From positions 3,381,001-3,445,000 of the forward strand of contig NW_026944385.1 in the NCBI RefSeq assembly GCF_033439725.1: a stretch of DNA of 64,000 bases, given 5' to 3'. The notes below the pieces were generated by a model. That model had not been told where the DNA came from, searched no databases, and worked only from the letters and a program-made list of their open reading frames with translations. Positions within the stretch are counted from its first letter, which is position 1. Each line of letters begins with the position of its first letter. Shown here piece by piece: positions 59,041-64,000 of this stretch. The position numbers were made by a program, and so were the translations under genes. Origin of the DNA: Neurospora tetraspora. Lineage: Eukaryota; Ascomycota; Sordariomycetes; Sordariales; Sordariaceae.

Positions 59041-60834
59041 ATGGCACCAACAAAACGTCCTGCAGCGGAAGGCGACCGCTCGATTTCTCCTCCGCCCTTG
59101 AAGCGAAAAGCCCAAACCGCCATCTCAAGTTCGTTCCAGCGCCATTGTGATGCTTCCGCCGTGCAGTGAGCGCATGCGCTAACAGTTCCTTGCGTACAGA
59201 GAGCGCGGTCGCAAGCTTCTTCACCCCCGTATCCCAGAAACCAAAGGACCGAACAACTTGGACAGAGAGAAGCCCCAATGCCGACTCGCCTGCCACCCTT
59301 CTCGTAGCCAAGTATGTCCCAGAACGAGCGCCGACGAGCGATGAATCAGGGAAACCAACAGTCAAGAGGAGGAAGATCGCGGCCTTTGATCTCGTAAGGA
59401 CCTACCTTTGCCCACAGAAACTCGGCTCACAACAATTCTGATGATTTCTTCGGACAGGACTCGACCCTGATCACAGCCGCCTCCGGCAAGAAACACTCCC
59501 ACGACGCAGCCGACTGGAAGTGGTGGCACCACTCGGTCCCCGATCGGCTACGAAAGCTTTACAATGAAGAAGGGTACGTCCTCCTCGTCCCGATCATTAT
59601 CGAAACGCATTTCCCATTTCGTCCTGTTATGACCAACCAAAACCAACATCTAGTTAACCATTTAGCAAATACCAGATACCAAGTCATAATCTTCACCAAC
59701 CAAGGCGGCCTCACCCTCCACTCCGACCCCAACTCCAAAACCAAGACCCCCAAAGCCCAACTCAACCGTGTGCCCCAATTCAAGCAAAAATGCTCCGTCG
59801 TGCTCTCCCAGCTCGACATCCCCACGACGCTCTACGCCGCCACGGGCAAGGACATCTACCGCAAGCCGCGGCCGGGCATGTGGCAGGAGATGAAGGCCGA
59901 CTACAACTTGGTTAGTGACGACGACATCGACCTCGAGAACAGCATCTTCGTCGGCGACGCAGGCGGTCGACAGTCGGAGCTGACGGAGGGTAGGGGTAAA
60001 GGCAAAGCTACCGCAACTCCCAAGGACTTCAGCTGCTCAGACCGCAACCTAGCGCATAACGTGGGCATCAAGTACCAAACGCCCGAGGAGTTCTTTTTGG
60101 GGGAGGAGCCGAGGAATTTTACGCGGGATTTTGATCTGGTGAAATACCCTTATCCCTCCTCACCTCCCACCACCACCACCACCACCACCACCACAGACTC
60201 CTCGTCATCCTCGACGAAAAAAGAAATCCTCTTCACCAAAACCTCCCCCCAAGAACTAATCCTCTTCGTCGGCCCCCCTGGCGCCGGCAAGTCGACTTTC
60301 TACTGGCGGCACCTGAAACCTCTTGGTTACGAGCGGGTCAACCAGGACGTGCTGAAATCCAAAGATAAGTGCTTCAAGGCGGCGGCAGAGTATTTGAAGG
60401 AGGGGGACTCGGTGGTGGTGGATAACACCAACCCCGATCCGGATACACGCAAGCAGTGGGTTGAGCTCGCGACAAAACAGGGGGTGTCCGTTCGGTGTGT
60501 CTGGTTTAGGACGCCGTTGGTGGTTTGTGAGCATAATGATGCTGTTAGGGCTTTGAATAAGCCTGTGAGTGTTCTCTTCGTTCTCTCGTCGTCCCCTTTA
60601 CTCCCCCTTTCCCTTCAGCTAGTAGACTAGTCGCTAATTTCTCCCTCCCTCCCAACCAACAAACAGCTCAACCCCGAATCCCGAACATCACTCCCCAAGC
60701 TTGCCTTCAACGGCTTCAACGCCCGGTTCAAGGAGCCCAAGGTCAAAGAAGGCTTTCAAGACGTTACCGAGGTGGACTTCAAGTTCAGAGGAACCAAGGA
60801 GGAATATGAGATATGGGGGAAATATTGGATTTAG
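59041..60834 (+). CDS. Bifunctional polynucleotide 5'-kinase/3'-phosphatase (PNKP)
   Basis: Five exons (59041-59128, 59200-59393, 59458-59573, 59676-60564, 60667-60834) join to 484 residues. PNKP restores 3'-OH and 5'-phosphate ends at DNA breaks in the nucleus. The phosphatase domain has the HAD motif FDLDST at 92-97 (created exactly at a splice join), VIIFTNQGGL and YRKPRPGM, then FVGDAGGR. The kinase domain has Walker A GPPGAGKST at 332-340, VNQDVLKSK and VVVDNTNPDPDTR, then the lid segment VRCVWFRTP. There is no FHA domain; the head is a short basic segment (KRPAAEGD, PPLKRK) resembling a nuclear signal and a PIP-box-like ESAVASFF. An 8-9 Thr run encoded by an ACC repeat joins the two domains. 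Intron 1 has a GTTCGT donor. Confidence 0.94.
60168..60195. repeat. ACC trinucleotide repeat inside PNKP
   Basis: About nine tandem ACC codons give a poly-Thr linker between the phosphatase and kinase domains. Length is likely to vary between strains. Confidence 0.85.
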
Positions 60835-61658
60835 TAGGGTTTAGGATAAGTGTTGACGTTGTTGCGCACGTTGGAGAAATACCCGAGGTTTCCATTCTTC
60901 TTCCTCGTTTCGATATATCGGTTTTGTTCTTGCTTGATAACCCACCACCATCCAGCCTCTTGAGCTTCGATCTGTTTGGCAAAGTCTCTTCAGTTCTTTC
61001 TCATCATGCCAAGCAAGGCACGTCTTGGATTTGAGGGTGATGACGTGGCTACCTACCTAGCCTTGGCCTAGCCTAGTTTATCATAATTTTTCCGTCTTTC
61101 CCTACTATCCTTCCTCAGTGCCCGCCCTCCTTCATCTGTCGCCGTGGGAAGAAGAAAAAGAGAGAAAGCCTGTACGTCTCCTGCCGCCATGTACGGTCTG
61201 TGTGAAAAAAAAAAAAAAAAAAGCCAACCTGACCCTCTTGACGGATTACCCTGTAACCCCTTCCTTGCCCGAGACACCTCGCTTCCGGCCCCCTCTCCTT
61301 TTGTTTTCCCCTCGTCCCATCGTGTAAAGCGTGTGCCCAGGCCCGGTTGTTTTCCCTTCTTTTTGATATCATGTCATACCCCCCTGTCATCATTTCCTTT
61401 GTTCCCTCTTTCTCCCTTTCGTGTTACATTAATTCTTTTGGGTCATAAAAGTCGTTCGGTCGTTTTGCACATTCGTTCATTTGCCCCGTGTCCTTGTTCG
61501 TCGTCCATCCCTTGGCTTGGTGGGATCAGGTGCAGCGAGCGCACCCGCATCCACCTGCATGCAGCATTTTTTCCTGCTTTTGTTTTTCGAATCCCTCTTT
61601 CGCTGTGCTGTGAATTCTTCCCTCCTTGCCCGCCCTCTCTTTTTGCAAAAGCTTTAAA
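60835..61658. other. Convergent intergenic region with an A18 tract
   Basis: Lies between two stop codons. It is C/T-rich, with an 18-base A run at 61205-61222 and no supported gene. Confidence 0.5.
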
Positions 61659-62594
61659 TCAGCCGCGCCGAGCCCTCTTGCTGTTCGGCATTGCGAATCC
61701 CCGCTCGTCTTCACAACCTCCCTCGTCATCCACCACATCCAAATATCCTCGGCTTCCCTTGTTGCGGGCGTTCTGCATCATGGCCATCCGACTGTACTGA
61801 TCCTTCATTGACATTAGAACCGGCACGGACTTGGAGTGTTGGTGGTGGTGGTGGATCTGGTGGTGGTGCATGACTCCGCGGACGCTTTCCCTGCCGCCGC
61901 CGACACCGCCGACGCCTCCGACGCCTGCAGCGACCATCGATCTGGGTACCCCGTCAAAAGGAACAGACGGGCTCTGCTGCAACGACAACGAGGACGACGA
62001 CGACGGTCTCGTGGTCGTTGAGGAAGACGCAAATGAGGCAGTAGCCGCCGCCACCGCAGCAGCAGAAGGCTGCCGAGCATCGAACCAATCCCTGCTGCAG
62101 AAACTGCCGCCGCCGACTACGACGCTGCCGTGGGTGCTGCTGAAGCTGCTATCGGCCGAGGTGGGTGCTTCGTCGTCGTCGTTGTACTGATCGTCGTCGT
62201 CATCGTACTCGTACTCGGCCGCAGCATGCTGTTGTTGTTGGCCTTGGGCTTGGACCCGGTATTGGTCATGGCGTTGTTTTTGGGAAGAAAGGGCAAACAG
62301 TTGTGAGCTGGTCGGGTGGTGGCCGGAACTAGTGTTGGGCCGGGATGTGGTGGGGCTGGGACCGCCGGATGTGGGTGAGGAGGAGGTCCGAAAAGCCGAG
62401 GATGGGTCGGGGCCGGTGGCAATCACGCCACGGAGAATCAGGGTCGCTGCCTTTGCGCTTATCATGTGGTCCCGGTTGGGACCGTGGAACTCGGAGGAGT
62501 GCGGATGGCCATGACCGTGGCCGAAGCCGGGCCCGAGGCCATGCTGGTTTTGGTGGTGTTGCTCCCTAAGCAGACCGTTGAGAAGCTTGGACAT
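61659..62594 (-). CDS. Low-complexity hypothetical protein
   Basis: A single exon of 311 residues from MSKLLNGLLREQ. Almost the whole chain is biased: an H/G-rich stretch (GHGHGHPH), S/T/P-rich, Q-rich, an EYEYDDDDDQYNDDD acidic run, A/S/T-rich, G/V-rich and an H-rich run. More ordered segments are HMISAKAATLILRGVIATG, KSVPVLMSMKDQYSRMAMMQ and the C-terminal RGYLDVVDDEGG. These, an ATG with a long leader and steady coding bias argue for a real, mostly disordered protein. The basic C-terminus (NSKRARRG) could be a nuclear signal. I recognise no domain. Confidence 0.65.
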   Translation of the reverse strand: MSKLLNGLLREQHHQNQHGLGPGFGHGHGHPHSSEFHGPNRDHMISAKAATLILRGVIATGPDPSSAFRTSSSPTSGGPSPTTSRPNTSSGHHPTSSQLFALSSQKQRHDQYRVQAQGQQQQHAAAEYEYDDDDDQYNDDDEAPTSADSSFSSTHGSVVVGGGSFCSRDWFDARQPSAAAVAAATASFASSSTTTRPSSSSSLSLQQSPSVPFDGVPRSMVAAGVGGVGGVGGGRESVRGVMHHHQIHHHHQHSKSVPVLMSMKDQYSRMAMMQNARNKGSRGYLDVVDDEGGCEDERGFAMPNSKRARRG

Positions 62595-62966
62595 TTTGAA
62601 GATTTATTGAAAGGTAGGTGAGTGGTGATTTGGCTCCAACTTGGGATTTGAGATGGTTGTCGTGAGGGCCGTCAATTTGATAAGATGCTGAGACGATGTT
62701 CGATTTGGGGATAAAAAGTGAGGGGAAAAGTGGGTTGGTTGCCTGGGCGTCGTCGGGTTCAGTTCTACGGTGTGATACTATTCGTACATTCGTCGAAGGA
62801 AGGACCAGGCTGCGACGTTTATGATGTTGTTGCAATTGAATCGTGTTAACCCAAGACTGGATATCACAGCCAACGGGTGCGGTGCGGTGCGATATCGGTT
62901 GGTTACGGGATTTGATGGGCGATCGAGTGACGTGGAGATATTGGAAGGTTGAGGAATCAGCGGCCT

Positions 62967-63001
62967 GATGAGTGGTGAGTGGTGAGTGGTGAGTGGTGAG
63001 T
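62967..63001. repeat. Heptamer tandem repeat (GAGTGGT)
   Basis: About five head-to-tail copies of a 7-bp unit GAGTGGT, ending at GAGTGCT. It is not a telomere-type repeat. Confidence 0.85.
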
Positions 63002-63636
63002 GCTACTGTGAGCTGTAGAAAGAAAGGGATCGTTGCGCCAGCGCCAAAGGAAAAGTATGAATATTGCCCTGTGCTTCCTACAGACGTAGTGTTACCAGAC
63101 TGAGGTGGTCTTCAGTTCTGTTTGGAATGGCTGTTGAGGATGAATGAGAGATGAGATTATTCTGAAACTTGGTGCAAGGGAGGAAAATTCCTGTTGCGAG
63201 CTGGAGTGCAGGATGACGGCAGCTGTGTTTGTGAACCGCCAGCTCGTGTCAGCTCGACTGGAGTCGGCGGGACGATAGACGGTCCAGCGCAGCTCAACGG
63301 ACAGGGAGCATGCCTGTTAGTGGTAGTTAGTACTCCTCACCTGCAGTGGTGTGCAACTGGCGTGAAAAAGTGCATATGGCTAACATTTTCTAAACAACAC
63401 GGATGCACGTGTCGGAATGCACTGTCACAACGCAGCAACGCATCCAACATCAATACCCGAGCGGCATCCACATCAATAGTGCAATGGAGGGAGGTGACAG
63501 GAAGATGATCAAACCCAGCCAGTGGGAAAGCCATGGCATCAGATGTCATTTCGTGCTCCTCTCCGCAACTCGTCCAAGTTGTCCGACCATGCCTTGATTC
63601 AATCATGGTTGTTACCACTTGGTTGCTTGGCCCATG

Positions 63637-63683
63637 GCGTCCATGCGTCGGTGGCATCCCGTCCATGCGTCGGTGGCATCCCG
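63637..63683. repeat. Tandem duplication of a 22-bp unit
   Basis: The unit beginning CGTCCATGCGTCGGTGGCAT is present twice in direct succession, with a third partial copy after it. A simple local duplication in non-coding DNA. Confidence 0.85.
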
Positions 63684-64000
63684 TCCCCCCTCCTGAATAT
63701 CATAGCTGAAAATTGCCTTAAACGCCGTCCCTGGGCGGGCTCCTGCGCCGTTTCAGCCAGGGCAACGCCGTGACCCCTTATGTATGCACTCACACTCGTA
63801 ACTCCAGCCTTCAGCCAGCCAAACCGGCAGCCAGAAGCACCAGTGGCACGCACCTCAACCCGGAGCGACGGTGTGGCAGGGCGTCCAACTATTCCCTCAT
63901 CCCGATGAGTGTGATGCTCTGGCTCTGTCCCGGCTTGTCCGTCGCGTGTGCTGTCTGGCCATGCGACTTATAAGTTCGAATCTCTCAATTTGTACCCATA

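Larger units (their letters stand above)
62595..64000. other. Terminal intergenic region
   Basis: Upstream of the low-complexity gene to the window end. It contains the two short tandem repeats listed separately. No gene, tRNA or element is supported. Confidence 0.45.

Noticed and set aside
62967-63001. G-rich tandem repeat considered as a telomeric tract
   Set aside because: The 7-bp unit GAGTGGT is not TTAGGG and only about five copies are present; it is a local microsatellite.
63955-63995. GTTCGAATC resembling a tRNA T-loop near the window end
   Set aside because: The flanking bases cannot form a 5-bp T stem, and no D arm, anticodon arm or acceptor stem is present upstream.

Overview
This window looks like chromosomal DNA from a filamentous ascomycete, most likely a Neurospora species (Sordariales). 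Three things support that. The genes have short GT-AG introns with CTAAC-like branch sites and strong third-position C preference. The single-copy genes recognised are a normal fungal housekeeping set. Two long AT-rich tracts have the TpA-rich, CpA-poor composition left by repeat-induced point mutation (RIP). From memory, argininosuccinate lyase (arg-10) and the mitochondrial calcium uniporter lie close together on linkage group VII of N. crassa; that placement is recall, not a search.

Layout. 0-18 kb is gene-bearing: the 5' part of an unrecognised conserved gene (minus), the calcium uniporter MCU (minus), a seven-helix rhodopsin-fold membrane protein (plus), a 298-bp inverted-repeat element, a very acidic 2EXR-domain protein (minus), the YVH1 phosphatase (minus) and a C2H2 zinc-finger protein with a long upstream region (minus). 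About 18-33 kb has no convincing gene. It holds two complete but inactivated DNA transposons, each with a core mutated by RIP: a 3.38-kb hAT element with 8-bp target duplications and a 3.09-kb PIF/Harbinger element with a 3-bp duplication.

33-38 kb is dense: histone chaperone RTT106 (minus), argininosuccinate lyase (minus) and VFA1 (plus). The last two are divergent and share a 500-bp promoter with two CPC1/GCN4-type sites. 40-43 kb holds a short-chain dehydrogenase followed by an alpha/beta hydrolase, both plus. 43-50 kb holds a second inverted-repeat element (537 bp, near-central hairpin), a small two-exon gene and a protein with an internally duplicated domain. 50-61 kb holds a secreted PhoD-type phosphodiesterase (minus), an MFS sugar transporter (minus), a 3.6-kb gene-free divergent spacer and a polynucleotide kinase/3'-phosphatase (plus). 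61-64 kb holds one low-complexity protein and spacer DNA with short tandem repeats.

The genes do not form an obvious single pathway. They cover mitochondrial Ca2+ uptake, chromatin assembly, arginine synthesis, endosomal sorting, DNA end repair, 60S ribosome maturation and nutrient uptake. I reconstructed exon structures by hand; in every multi-exon model the summed exon length is divisible by three and the joined reading frame is open. I found no tRNA, rRNA or CRISPR array. The least explained features are the two inverted-repeat elements, the apparently unmutated ends of both RIP-damaged transposons, and a short GC-richer palindromic island inside the hAT relic.
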